Below the pieces are notes generated by a model, which saw only the letters and a list, made by a program, of their open reading frames with translations, did no database searches and was not told the origin of the DNA. Source: Gemmataceae bacterium (GTDB lineage: Bacteria > Planctomycetota > Planctomycetia > Gemmatales > Gemmataceae). From it: DNA of 46,345 nucleotides. This document shows positions 35,646 to 44,741 of this stretch, in pieces (the first letter of the stretch is position 1; the number at the start of each line of letters is the position of its first letter). Location: positions 1 through 46,345 of the forward strand of contig JANWYO010000042.1 in NCBI GenBank assembly GCA_025055215.1. The letters run 5' to 3'. Both the position numbers and the translations under genes were made by a program.

Positions 35646-37742
35646 TCAGCGACGGCGCACGATCCACACGCCCGCGCCGAGCCCGACGATGCCCAGGAGC
35701 ACCAGGGCGGGAGGAATCAGGACCGTCTTCCAATAGGGCACCGTCGGTTCGACGACGAAAAAGGTACGGTCTTTCGGTTGGATGCCGATACTTCCGGTCC
35801 GTTCCCGAAGCCAGTCGAGAGTGCTGGCGAGCAGGTCGAAGTAGTAATAACCACCTTCGGCAGACATCAACTGATTCGTGACCATGGCCGCGTCGCCGAA
35901 GACAGCCAATAAGGGCCTCTGGGACGTCCCGCGTCGCATGAAGGCATGCGGGTCGTTGGGATCGGTCTTGGATTCAGAAACGATGACGCCGACGGAAATC
36001 GCTTGCGAGCTGATCCGCCGCTTGAATTCGTCCGGGTTGTCTCGAAGCAGGAGTGAAACCTCCTGCGCTGCTTCGAAGGCATCGCGGCGGAAATTGGTGT
36101 CGGTAAAGACAAGTTGGTTAAACGGCCTGGACTCGAAGCCGGGGACTTCCAGGAGCGTCTCGGCGACATACGAACTCGCAGACGCTCCCACGGGCGAGCT
36201 TGCCTGAACGGGGCGGGCCCGGAACAGCGCGAACACCCGGTCTCTGAAAGCCTCGGCAATCGGATTGCGGAGGGTCTGGTTGACCTGGGCCGCACACATG
36301 GAGGGGCTGCGGATGAAACTCCCCGGAGTGGGTATGGAGAAAATACGCTCGTTCTTCAACTGAACACCATAACCGGAAAGAAGCTCTTCCAGCCCGGTCG
36401 AGACGGGATTGCCATCCGGGCCGAGCGTGAGGCCGGTCAACAGGAACAGCTTACCCTTTTTCTTGTTCGGGTCCGAAGGGTTCAGGTACTCGCGGAGGGC
36501 CTTGACCGCATCGTCCGGCAGCGGCCGAGTAATTCCGGCAATGAGAACGATGGCTGCGTCGTCGGGAATCTTGCTCTGCCCCGGAAGAAACGTCAAGGGC
36601 TTGACCTCGTAGTTGCGTTTTTCCAGGCGCTCCTTGAAAATGCCAAGGCCCTGGTTTGGCCGGCTGGTCGTCGTGTCGTTGAGGTCGTACTCGCCGTTCC
36701 CCTGGGTAGCATAGATGATGGGCTTGGCACCTCCCTCGGAGAGTTCGGCCAACGCACCCATCAACAAGTCTTCTCCTTTGAATTTGAAACTCTCCCGCTC
36801 ACCGGGTCGCCGCGAAAAGTCATGGACGTACAACTCGCTCTGCTTGATGAGCTTCGACCCGACCTCGGGCTCCGTGCCGTAGACGACCAACAAACCCGGT
36901 TCCAGGTTTGGATGTTTTTTTTGCAACTCCACCGCTTCGGCACGGCTCAGGTCAAGCGAGATAGTCTTGACCTGGATGCGTTGACTGTACTGCCGGCAGT
37001 TGTCCAACAAGGTCTGCACTTCGGTATAAAGGGTGCTCCCCGGCTCCAGCAACACGTAGACGGTGACGGGCTTGTCGAGGTTTTCCAGGATATTGACTGA
37101 CCGGGAGCTGAGGGTGTAGATGCTCGAGGCGGTGAAGTCCAGCGCGTGTGACAGGCGGACGTACGCCAGGAGGTTCAGCACCGTCAGAACAAACAGGAGC
37201 AACAAACCGGTGAGGACGGCGTTGTAGCCGTACAGCAGCCGGCGGAGCAGGGGGTTGGTGCGTTCCTGACCGCGGCTTAGTTGAAGGCTGGCGAACATGA
37301 CGGCCAAGCCGCCGAACAGCGCTAAAGCGGCGAGCATTAGGCGCCAGGCTTCCTTGCCTTCGCCATCGGGTCGAAGCCAGGGAAGGATGTATTCGGTCCA
37401 CCAAAGACCACTGAGGAAGACACCCAGGAGCGCCGTTACCAGACCGAACAACCCGCCGACCGCCAAGACCGTCAGGCGGGCATGAAGCACTTCGGCGGCT
37501 TCGTCACCAGGCACGTGCAGCAATTCCCAGATGGCGGCAATCACCAGGATCACGGCGGTGACGCCACCCCACCACAGAAAGGGCCAATTCCAGCCCCAGA
37601 ACCAGCCACAAGTCACGGGAAGGAGCAAGGCCACGGCCCCCAAGGCAAAGAGCACGTAGGCCGTTACCTGGGAATGCTGGGCCATCCAGCGGAAACCGCA
37701 TCGCGGCGGGGCGCCAGCGGGGATGTCGGCATGCTCGGTCAT
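35646..37742 (-). CDS. GldG-like ABC transporter accessory protein
   Basis: 698 residues. About five N-terminal membrane helices (roughly 25-195) are followed by a large soluble domain of the 'ABC-type uncharacterised transport' (GldG/IFT52-like, PF09822-type) family, beginning 'YTLSSRSVNILENLDKPVTV' and including 'PIIYATQGNGEYDLNDTT'. A last helix at about 672-692 ends in RRR. In Bacteroidetes, GldG is a component of the gliding/T9SS-associated ABC-type set. Here it lies 25 bases downstream of the permease gene. ATG at 37742 has GAGG eight bases upstream. The function of planctomycete members is not established. Confidence 0.85.
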   Translation of the reverse strand: MTEHADIPAGAPPRCGFRWMAQHSQVTAYVLFALGAVALLLPVTCGWFWGWNWPFLWWGGVTAVILVIAAIWELLHVPGDEAAEVLHARLTVLAVGGLFGLVTALLGVFLSGLWWTEYILPWLRPDGEGKEAWRLMLAALALFGGLAVMFASLQLSRGQERTNPLLRRLLYGYNAVLTGLLLLFVLTVLNLLAYVRLSHALDFTASSIYTLSSRSVNILENLDKPVTVYVLLEPGSTLYTEVQTLLDNCRQYSQRIQVKTISLDLSRAEAVELQKKHPNLEPGLLVVYGTEPEVGSKLIKQSELYVHDFSRRPGERESFKFKGEDLLMGALAELSEGGAKPIIYATQGNGEYDLNDTTTSRPNQGLGIFKERLEKRNYEVKPLTFLPGQSKIPDDAAIVLIAGITRPLPDDAVKALREYLNPSDPNKKKGKLFLLTGLTLGPDGNPVSTGLEELLSGYGVQLKNERIFSIPTPGSFIRSPSMCAAQVNQTLRNPIAEAFRDRVFALFRARPVQASSPVGASASSYVAETLLEVPGFESRPFNQLVFTDTNFRRDAFEAAQEVSLLLRDNPDEFKRRISSQAISVGVIVSESKTDPNDPHAFMRRGTSQRPLLAVFGDAAMVTNQLMSAEGGYYYFDLLASTLDWLRERTGSIGIQPKDRTFFVVEPTVPYWKTVLIPPALVLLGIVGLGAGVWIVRRR

Positions 37743-37767
37743 GGTTCGATCCTCGACGCGCCAGCAG

Positions 37768-39363
37768 TCATTTCCACTTGCGCGCTTCCAAGACCTTGAC
37801 AGTCAAGAACAGCCAGAAGACGGCCAAGGAGAGGTAGAACACCACCTCATAAACGACGAGTCGTCCCAAGAGGGTGGTTGCCCAGAAGTCTACGAACGAC
37901 ACATATTTGAACAGGTTCCACCAGAGGCTGTCCGGCGTGAAGATGTACTTCAGAAGGTAGACGGCGAGCATGACCACCATGCCCATCGCCGACAGGATCG
38001 CGGCGGCAATCTGGTTTCGGGTGAGGGCAGAGAAGAACAGTCCCATGCTCAAGAATCCCGAACCGCTTGCCACCAGGGCGATGAAGAAACTGATCAGCGG
38101 GCGGTAATCGAATGGTTGGCCGATGCCCACGCGCAGGCCGATCAGGAACAGCCCCCACGGCACCCACAACGCGAGATAAAAGATGAGCGAGGCGAAAAAC
38201 TTGCTCAGCACGACGGTGTTGTCGTCCACCGGGGCGGTGAGCAATACCTCCAGGGTTCCGGTGCGTTTCTCCTCGCTGAGCAGGCGCATCGTCACCACCG
38301 GGACGATCAACAACATGCAGAAGACCGGAAGCAGGCTGAAAATGTAGCTTTGGATGATCGGTTCCACCAACGGCTGCGTTCGGCTGAATGGGGTGGAAGA
38401 TTCGTAAACTTGATCGAAAAAGATGCCGTACTGGACCGCGCCCACGATGGTGAAACTGAACAACACGATGTAAGCGATCGGCGAGTAGAAGAAAGCGGCC
38501 AACTCGCGACGGGTCAAAGTGACCAAGACGTTATCGGACACCAACCCTGCGGAAATCGCCATGTACAGGGTACCCAAGAACAACAGCGGCAGGCCGGCGG
38601 TCGCCAGGTAACTGTCGGTTGGGCGTTCCGCCATCCACCCCAGCGCATAGGACAACGGCGGGATGATCGATCGGGCGAGGGCGATGATGAACATCACGGC
38701 GCCGAAGACACCCATCCCGACCCCGCTCCAGTAAGCGCGGTCGTCGCTGATGCCGAGCACGCCCACCGAGGCCCACCACCACGCCAGCCCCAACACGCCC
38801 AGCACCAATCCATAGGGGAGAAGGAAGTCGGCCGAGACGTTGCTGCCAATCAGGGACGTCAAGGCGAGCGCGGCGCCGACGCCCCCCAGGCCCAGCGAAA
38901 TCCATGCCCGCCACTCCGACTCCGCTTCGTGCCGAGCAAACGGGAGGAGGAACATCAGGGCGAGGATGAGCGACGGAACGGAGTACGTCAAAAAGCGGGC
39001 TTGGAGAGGCAAATCCTTGAACGGAATGCTGGCCGCCAGAATGGCGGCCAGCAGCCAAAGCAGGCCGAGGACGCCATAGCTCCGTCGAATCTGTACGTCG
39101 CGATCGACGCTGGCATGGAACAGAAGACACAAGATGCCGGCACCGAGGGCCACTAACCCGGACAGCGGATTGCCCCCGGAGGAGGAGAAGTTGGCCCAGA
39201 GCAGGATTCCCGCTCCGACTGCCACCAGCACCAGGCCGAGACTGCCCACCCACCGAGCGACCGTCGGTTCTTCCGGGCGCACGAGAGAAGGCGCCATCTC
39301 GCGCCGGGCCTGCCAATTACCCGTCGGCCGATCCGCGCGTTCGGTCATGGTTTTGCTTGACAT
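37768..39363 (-). CDS. ABC-2 type permease (GldF-like) with extra N-terminal membrane domain
   Basis: 531 residues. The C-terminal half (about 275-531) is a GldF-like ABC-2 permease, starting 'TLTRRELAAFFYSPIAYI' and including 'MRLLSEEKRTGTLEVLLTAP'. The N-terminal 270 residues hold about seven additional hydrophobic helices not present in GldF. The start ATG at 39363 has GGGGGAG nine bases upstream. It follows the ATPase gene by 69 bases and precedes the GldG-like gene by 25 bases. Confidence 0.86.
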   Translation of the reverse strand: MSSKTMTERADRPTGNWQARREMAPSLVRPEEPTVARWVGSLGLVLVAVGAGILLWANFSSSGGNPLSGLVALGAGILCLLFHASVDRDVQIRRSYGVLGLLWLLAAILAASIPFKDLPLQARFLTYSVPSLILALMFLLPFARHEAESEWRAWISLGLGGVGAALALTSLIGSNVSADFLLPYGLVLGVLGLAWWWASVGVLGISDDRAYWSGVGMGVFGAVMFIIALARSIIPPLSYALGWMAERPTDSYLATAGLPLLFLGTLYMAISAGLVSDNVLVTLTRRELAAFFYSPIAYIVLFSFTIVGAVQYGIFFDQVYESSTPFSRTQPLVEPIIQSYIFSLLPVFCMLLIVPVVTMRLLSEEKRTGTLEVLLTAPVDDNTVVLSKFFASLIFYLALWVPWGLFLIGLRVGIGQPFDYRPLISFFIALVASGSGFLSMGLFFSALTRNQIAAAILSAMGMVVMLAVYLLKYIFTPDSLWWNLFKYVSFVDFWATTLLGRLVVYEVVFYLSLAVFWLFLTVKVLEARKWK

Positions 39364-39432
39364 CGTTGCAGGCTCCCCCATTGCCGCCGTCTCCCACGGC
39401 ACTCAGGCGACCAATCGCTGGGCACGATCCTA

Positions 39433-40419
39433 CTAGCCGGCGGAGCGCAGCTCGGCGGTTTCCTCCGGCCGAGAGGGTGCGGGCGCGGAGTCGCGGAGCA
39501 CTACGTCCACGAAATGGTCCTCGAGTTTTCGCTGCCGCAGGTCGAGTCGCCGGAGCGTCCAGCCGTTCCGGGCCACGCGCTGGAACAGCGTTTCTCGCAG
39601 GTCGGAGTCCTGGTCCGTTCGCACTTCGTAGGTCGCCAAGTCGCCATTGATGGGTTGCACGGCCACCTTGGTCACACCATCTGTGGTCTCCAGGACGCGG
39701 GTGACTTGATCCACCGGGCCACGGACCTCCAACACCGTGACCGCGGCGTCCCGGGCCAGCTCGCTCATCGACTTGTCCAGCCCGATGCGACCCGAACTGA
39801 TGATGATGACTCGTTGGCAGACAGCCTCGACCTCGGCCAGGATATGGGTGGAAAGGAGGATAGTGTGCTGCTCTCCCAGTTCCTTGATGAGATTCAGCGT
39901 TTCCCGAATCTGAAGCGGATCGAGGCCGGAGGTCGGTTCGTCCATGATGAGGATCGGCGGATCGTGGACCATCGCGTCGGCCAGGCCGACCCGCTGACGA
40001 TAGCCTTTGGACAAGGTGCCGAGAAGTCGGCGGCGCACCTCGCGGATGCGGCAGCGCTCCATGCAATAGTCGATCCGTTTTTGCCGCTGCGTCCGGGGAA
40101 CTCCTTTCAGGATAGCTCGGTATCGCAGGTACTCTTCGACCCGCATTTCGGGGTAGAGCGGTACGCTTTCCGGCAGGTAGCCGATGTTGCGGCGAACCTC
40201 CATGGACTCGTTCATGACGTCGAACCCAGCCACTCTGGCGATCCCACTGGTGGCCGGGAGATAGGTCGTGAGGATGCGCATGGTCGTCGTCTTGCCGGCG
40301 CCGTTGGGGCCGAGAAAGCCGACAATTTCGCCCTTGTCCACCCGAAAGTTGATGCGATCGACCGCCAGGACGGGGCCGAAGTACTTGGTCAAATTTTCGA
40401 CGTGGATCATTCCGTCCAT
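39433..40419 (-). CDS. ABC transporter ATP-binding protein (GldA-like)
   Basis: 328 residues. Walker A GPNGAGKT (37-44), signature 'LSKGYRQRVGLADAM' and Walker B 'ILIMDEPTSGLDP', then 'LLSTHILAEVEAVC'. The C-terminal 100 residues form a domain common in ABC-2 exporters ('RKLEDHFVDVVL'). It is the first gene of the four-gene minus-strand cluster. ATG at 40419 is chosen with GGAG 11 bases upstream; ATG at 40410 has GGACGG and is a possible alternative. Confidence 0.88.
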   Translation of the reverse strand: MDGMIHVENLTKYFGPVLAVDRINFRVDKGEIVGFLGPNGAGKTTTMRILTTYLPATSGIARVAGFDVMNESMEVRRNIGYLPESVPLYPEMRVEEYLRYRAILKGVPRTQRQKRIDYCMERCRIREVRRRLLGTLSKGYRQRVGLADAMVHDPPILIMDEPTSGLDPLQIRETLNLIKELGEQHTILLSTHILAEVEAVCQRVIIISSGRIGLDKSMSELARDAAVTVLEVRGPVDQVTRVLETTDGVTKVAVQPINGDLATYEVRTDQDSDLRETLFQRVARNGWTLRRLDLRQRKLEDHFVDVVLRDSAPAPSRPEETAELRSAG

Positions 40420-40577
40420 ACGACACGGACTCCGACGGTGGCAGAACATCGATCCGATGGCGGCTCGCTTTTATGTTATTACGCTCCGCCACGCTGACAA
40501 GTTCCGCACCGTCGCCGGCAGCACCCCGTGCGGTGGCGTCTTGTGCCGGGCGAACGAGTCAGAAACACGATGGCCGT

Positions 40578-40961
40578 TCACGAGGTCGGGCCGGCGCGCG
40601 TGAGCAGCCCGTAGAGGGCGGCGAGCACGGTCATCAGGCCGCCGCCTGTCATAAGGACCGCCGTCCGACCAGGCCCCGTGGCCGCGAAATCGTACAACTC
40701 GTTTCGGTGCTCCCACACCTTTGGGGCAAACTGAACCAAGAGGGCCAGGGCCACCAGCACGGCGACGGAAAACGACACTCGCGGCGACCAGGCGGTCCCG
40801 GCAACGCACAGCAACAGGACCACGCCGGCGACCACGCCAGCGATCAATGACGCCTTACTCCCCTTGGAGACATAGCCCCAGATGCCCCCACCCAGGGTCA
40901 GTAAGCCATACACGCCGATCACTACGGCGGCCAACTTGTGCGCGGCGGGACAGCAATTCAT
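40578..40961 (-). CDS. TMEM14-like small membrane protein
   Basis: 127 residues with four hydrophobic segments. 'VYGLLTLGGGIWGYVSKGSK' and 'ASLIAGVVAGVVLL' match the TMEM14/UPF0136 family, small membrane proteins of unknown bacterial role (eukaryotic members have been linked to mitochondrial heme or fatty-acid transport). ATG at 40961 has GGAGG seven bases upstream. It reads in the same direction as the ABC cluster, 158 bases before it; a shared transcript is possible but not shown. Confidence 0.75.
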   Translation of the reverse strand: MNCCPAAHKLAAVVIGVYGLLTLGGGIWGYVSKGSKASLIAGVVAGVVLLLCVAGTAWSPRVSFSVAVLVALALLVQFAPKVWEHRNELYDFAATGPGRTAVLMTGGGLMTVLAALYGLLTRAGPTS

Positions 40962-41014
40962 GACGTTCCTCCCTAGGGCGCCCGAGCGTGGCGGCAACCG
41001 TCAAGCCGACGGTC

Positions 41015-41413
41015 TCACCACGGGCGCGGCAGGATGTCGGGTTCGACCTGGTAGGCATCGGCCAGCCGGTTCATTTGATTGTACAGGCCAACGACGGCCA
41101 GGACTTCGCCCAGGGCCTCGAGCGACAAGCCGAGCTTTTGCACGGCGGCGGTGTGGCTGTTGATGCAATAACGGCAGCCGTTGGTCACGGAGACTGCCAG
41201 GGCGATGATTTCCTTGGTCAGGGCATCGACCTTGCCGGGGCTCATGATCGCCTTCAGGCGAGTCCAGCAGAGTTCCAGATGCTCCGGGTGCGTGGCCAGT
41301 GCCCGCCAGATGTTCGGCACCCGATCGATGTTCTTGGTTGCCTTGATGTCGGCGAACACTCGCCGAACGATGGGGTGGTCGCAATCTTCGTCCACCAACG
41401 GGACGGTACTCAT
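41015..41413 (-). CDS. AhpD-like carboxymuconolactone decarboxylase family protein
   Basis: 132 residues. The redox motif of the AhpD/CMD family is present: Glu68, Cys80, Cys83 and His87 ('KEIIALAVSVTNGCRYC' then 'INSH'). Such proteins act as peroxidase partners or small peroxidases. The substrate and reductant are unknown. ATG at 41413 is chosen because GGAGGA lies six bases upstream; the ATG six bases earlier would sit too close to the site. It diverges from the next oxidoreductase gene. Confidence 0.85.
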   Translation of the reverse strand: MSTVPLVDEDCDHPIVRRVFADIKATKNIDRVPNIWRALATHPEHLELCWTRLKAIMSPGKVDALTKEIIALAVSVTNGCRYCINSHTAAVQKLGLSLEALGEVLAVVGLYNQMNRLADAYQVEPDILPRPW

Positions 41414-41509
41414 GACCATTCCTCCGCCTGGGCCATTGATTCCGTGCTGCGACCAATCTAGGCTGGCGTCAGGGCAACTGACAAGGCCCGCGCAAGCGAG
41501 GGGGCGCGC

Positions 41510-42529
41510 ATGAGACCGGCGTTTCGTCTCGGCATGTTGGGGATGTGGCACACCCACGCCGACGGCCTGGTGCGTCAGGTGGCGGCACATCCCAGCGAGT
41601 TTACCTTGGTCGGCTTCTGGGACCCGCAGCCCCAGGTGGTCGCGGAGCGGCGGCAGCGCTGGCAGCTGATCCTGCCGCAGTGCCACGTCTACGACTCACC
41701 CGAAGAAGTCCTCCGCCAACCGCTCGACGGCGTGGTCGTCGAGGGGCGCGTGTTCGAAAACCTCCGACTGGCGCGCCTGGCGCTGGAAAGCGGTCGGCCG
41801 GTGCTTCTCGAAAAGCCGGCGGGCGACCGCTGGGATGAGTATCGACGTCTGATCGACCTGGCGGGGAAGAAGCGGCTGCATGTGCAGATGATCTATCTGT
41901 TCCGGTACATGTCCGCCGTGGTCGAGATGCTGCGGCGCGGCCGGCGAGGCGACTTTGGCCGGATTTATGAATTTCGGGCCCGGCTACCCAAAGATTTGAG
42001 CGACTACGGCCGCCTCGCCGAGGAACTGCGCCCGTACCGGGGCGGCATCTTCTTCGAGATGGCCGGGCACGTCATTGATATGATGGTTACTCTTTTGGGC
42101 CGGCCGAAAACGGTCACGCCCTTTTTGGCGCATCATCACACGCAGCCCCCGGCGACGTTCATCGACCACGGAGTGGCGGTGTTCGGCTTCGACCATGCCT
42201 GGGGCATCATCGAGGTGCCAGCCTTGGAGGTGGCACCGCATGCCCGCCGGATCGAGGTCTACGGCACCGAGGGGGCTTGCGTGATTCCGCACTTGGGGAG
42301 CGGTCACCTGGCAAACAGCGCCGTGCAACCGCTCGAGATTTTCCGCCGCGGCGCAACTCAGTGGGAGCGGCTGGAACTGCCGGCTCAGACGTTGCAGATC
42401 ACGGACTTGCGGGAGTTCGCGGCGGTGGTGTGGGGCACGAAGAAGCCGGATTACAGTTTGGAGCACGATCAGATCGTTCAGGAAAGCCTCCTGCGTGCTT
42501 CCGGAATGTGGGACGGTCCGCCGCCCTGA
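41510..42529 (+). CDS. Gfo/Idh/MocA family oxidoreductase (cytoplasmic)
   Basis: 339 residues, no export signal. The N-terminal Rossmann domain reads 'FRLGMLGMWHTHADGLVRQV', which differs from the usual GxGxxG by GMLGMWH, and 'VLLEKPAGDRWDEY' supplies the conserved Lys-Pro. The C-terminal domain ('GGIFFEMAGHVIDMMVTLL') carries the His seen in the active site of the family. The substrate is unknown. GAGGGGG lies six bases before the ATG. It starts a short plus-strand run with the ThuA-domain gene 112 bases downstream. Confidence 0.85.
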   Translation: MRPAFRLGMLGMWHTHADGLVRQVAAHPSEFTLVGFWDPQPQVVAERRQRWQLILPQCHVYDSPEEVLRQPLDGVVVEGRVFENLRLARLALESGRPVLLEKPAGDRWDEYRRLIDLAGKKRLHVQMIYLFRYMSAVVEMLRRGRRGDFGRIYEFRARLPKDLSDYGRLAEELRPYRGGIFFEMAGHVIDMMVTLLGRPKTVTPFLAHHHTQPPATFIDHGVAVFGFDHAWGIIEVPALEVAPHARRIEVYGTEGACVIPHLGSGHLANSAVQPLEIFRRGATQWERLELPAQTLQITDLREFAAVVWGTKKPDYSLEHDQIVQESLLRASGMWDGPPP

Positions 42530-42641
42530 GCCAGGGCGGCGGGCTGCATTGGCATCGCGGCTGGCGTTGGCGATAATCGAGCGGTGACCGGCGGCATGGG
42601 CCGACGGCTCATCCAAGAAAGCTGTTCCAGGGGGGTGGGAC

Positions 42642-43622
42642 ATGACGTGGCAACGACGGTGGCTCGGCTTGGGGTGGGCGGTGATTTTGGGGTGGGCCGT
42701 CAGCGCATTGGGGGCGGACCAAGCGGTCCCCGCGAAAATCCGTGTCCTCATCATCGATGGTCAAAACAACCACAACTGGCGGGAGACGACGCCCCGGATG
42801 AAGAAAATCCTGGAGGAATGTGGCCGTTTCACCGTGGACGTGGCCACGGCCCCGGAGAAGCCGCGCGTGCCTCCGAAGCCGAAGACCGACGACCCGGCGG
42901 CTTTGGCCAAGTACGCCGAGGCGAAGGCGGCGGCGGAGAAGGCCCTCCCTGCTTACCAGGCGGCCATGGCAAAATTTCGACCGGCCATCGAGAACTACGA
43001 CGTCGTCCTGAGCAACTACAACGGCGATCCTTGGCCGGCGGAATTTCAAACCGCTCTGGATGACGCCGTCAAATCCGGGCGCCTGGGGCTGGTCATTGTC
43101 CATGCCGCCAACAATGCCTTCCCGGGGTGGAAGGAATACAACCAGATGATCGGCATGGGCTGGCGGAGTAAGGACTACGGCGACCGACTGAAGCTGGACG
43201 ACACCGGCGCGCTCATCCGCGTCCCCAAGGGAGCCGACGAAGGCTCCGGCCACCGCTACACGGGCGAATTCGCCGTCGTCATTCGCGACCCGCAGCACCC
43301 GATTACCCGAGGAATGCCGCGCGAATGGATGCACGCCCGGGACGAGTTGTACGACAACATGCGCGGTCCGATCGAAAATGTCCACCTGCTGGCGACGGCG
43401 TACAGCAAGGGGACCAAGGCCCACGAACCCATGATCTGGACGGTGGCCTACGGCAAGGGCCGGGTGTTTCACACGCCGATGGGGCACGACGTGGCGGCCA
43501 TGCGCTGCGTCGGCTTTGCCGCTACCTTGCAGCGCGGCACGGAATGGGCGGCCACCGGCGAGGTCACCATCCCGTTGCCGGCTAATTTTCCTGGCCCTGA
43601 GAAAAGCAGCACCGCCCCATGA
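42642..43622 (+). CDS. Secreted ThuA-domain protein
   Basis: 326 residues. A signal peptide (about 1-24, ending SALGADQ) is followed by a ThuA (trehalose-utilisation-like) domain of the glutamine-amidotransferase fold, with 'RVLIIDGQNNHNWRETTP', 'GLVIVHAANNAFPGW' and 'RVFHTPMGHDVAAMRCVGF'. A helical insertion rich in Ala/Lys (about 70-110) lies after the first strand. Such proteins are widespread in planctomycetes and often lie near oxidoreductases of the MocA type, as here; they are thought to act on sugars. The catalytic role is not established. The 3' end is followed by a strong hairpin. Confidence 0.83.
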   Translation: MTWQRRWLGLGWAVILGWAVSALGADQAVPAKIRVLIIDGQNNHNWRETTPRMKKILEECGRFTVDVATAPEKPRVPPKPKTDDPAALAKYAEAKAAAEKALPAYQAAMAKFRPAIENYDVVLSNYNGDPWPAEFQTALDDAVKSGRLGLVIVHAANNAFPGWKEYNQMIGMGWRSKDYGDRLKLDDTGALIRVPKGADEGSGHRYTGEFAVVIRDPQHPITRGMPREWMHARDELYDNMRGPIENVHLLATAYSKGTKAHEPMIWTVAYGKGRVFHTPMGHDVAAMRCVGFAATLQRGTEWAATGEVTIPLPANFPGPEKSSTAP

Positions 43623-43640
43623 CTTGAAAGGGGCGGATCC

Positions 43641-43672
43641 GACGTCCGGCTTCCCCACAGAAGCCGGGCGTC
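43641..43672 (+). terminator. Terminator-like hairpin after the ThuA gene
   Basis: GACGTCCGGCTTC (43641-43653) pairs with GAAGCCGGGCGTC (43660-43672) over 13 bp with one G-T pair, around CCCACA. It lies 18 bases after the stop codon and is followed by TGTCTTGC, a weak T-tract. It is the best intrinsic-terminator candidate in the window. Confidence 0.65.
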
Positions 43673-43784
43673 TGTCTTGCAGCGTCGGGCTGAACGCTCG
43701 GCCAGAACTGGCAGTAGCAGTGCCGGGTTGGCCGAGGAAATCTGCCACGATCTAAAGGATCTGCCTTGGTTTTTGAGAAATATC

Positions 43785-44699
43785 ATGGCGGAACACACGC
43801 ACAAGGCCCCGACGGACTTGCCGGGCGGCAATGATGGTTCCCCGGAGGATGGTCTCGCGGCGGGGGTGGGGCAAGTTGTGGCAGAGGCGCCCCAAGCCCG
43901 GCGCCACGAGCCCGCTGCGCAAGAGACTTCCTCGGCTACCACGGCTGGCGCGCACCCGCGGGAAAGCGACCTCCCAACGGGGGAGGTCGATGCCAGGAGC
44001 GCAGAAGACCCGGACACTCGATCCTGTGAGGCGGCAGAGGCATCCGCCGATGAGGCAAGGAGAACGTCACCGGAGGCCAAACCGAACCGTCGTCGGCCAC
44101 GTCGTCCTGAAGCCGCATCGGCAGTCGCGGCGATGGCCGAAGCTCAAATCACGTCGCTGGAAAATCGAATCCGTCAGCTCGAGGACACCATCGCGGTCTT
44201 GCAGGACGCCGAGCAGCTGGCCGAGCGCCTGGTTGAAAAGGTGCAGTCGCGGTTAACTCAGCGGTTGCCGGTGGCCATGATTTCGGAGGCGGTAGTTCCC
44301 ATGGCCGTAGCGGTTCCGGTTGCCGCCCCGGAACCACCGTCGGTCGACGTCCAACACCTACCGCAGCCAGTGACTCCCGATCTTCGGCCGATTCGCCCGC
44401 CGTCGGGCGGCCGGAGCTGGCTCGTGACCGAGGCATGGCGCGAAGTTCGGGCGATGTGGCGGATGCACGTCGATCCGCGGTATCGTCTCAGCTGGATGGG
44501 GCGGCTCCTGCCGGCCTTGTTGCTGGCGGCCATTCTGACGTCTTACGTCTGGCTGCCGGGTGCGGTGCTGCTCAGCACGGCATCGGGGATCGCCGGCGCG
44601 CTTTACGTGAAGTGCGCTGACGTTCTGCTGGCTTACTTTTTGTTCAAAATCCTCATCCGCGAGGCCCGTCGCTACATGGAAATGTTCCCGGACGTGTAA
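43785..44699 (+). CDS. Coiled-coil membrane protein of unknown function
   Basis: 304 residues. Residues 1-110 are Ala/Glu/Pro-rich and probably disordered, with a basic patch at 100-108. A coiled coil follows at about 118-158 ('AEAQITSLENRIRQLEDT', then leucine-spaced heptads). After a Pro-rich linker (165-210), two membrane helices lie at about 240-260 and 262-290, with a short cytoplasmic or basic tail. I recognise no family. The ribosome binding site is weak (TGAGAAA). It precedes pdxJ by 42 bases and may be cotranscribed. Confidence 0.6.
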   Translation: MAEHTHKAPTDLPGGNDGSPEDGLAAGVGQVVAEAPQARRHEPAAQETSSATTAGAHPRESDLPTGEVDARSAEDPDTRSCEAAEASADEARRTSPEAKPNRRRPRRPEAASAVAAMAEAQITSLENRIRQLEDTIAVLQDAEQLAERLVEKVQSRLTQRLPVAMISEAVVPMAVAVPVAAPEPPSVDVQHLPQPVTPDLRPIRPPSGGRSWLVTEAWREVRAMWRMHVDPRYRLSWMGRLLPALLLAAILTSYVWLPGAVLLSTASGIAGALYVKCADVLLAYFLFKILIREARRYMEMFPDV

Positions 44700-44741
44700 A
44701 AAGGTTATTCCATGGTTCGGGTTTACCCAGGAGCAGCGGGT

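Noticed and set aside
37723-39156. Plus-strand open frame opposite the ABC-2 permease gene
   Set aside because: Its composition (Gln, Arg, Glu, His-rich) is the mirror of hydrophobic codons in the real permease and no fold is suggested.
32933-40419. Cluster named as gliding motility genes
   Set aside because: Similarity covers only ATPase, permease core and GldG; no motor or T9SS gene is present, so a motility role is not claimed.
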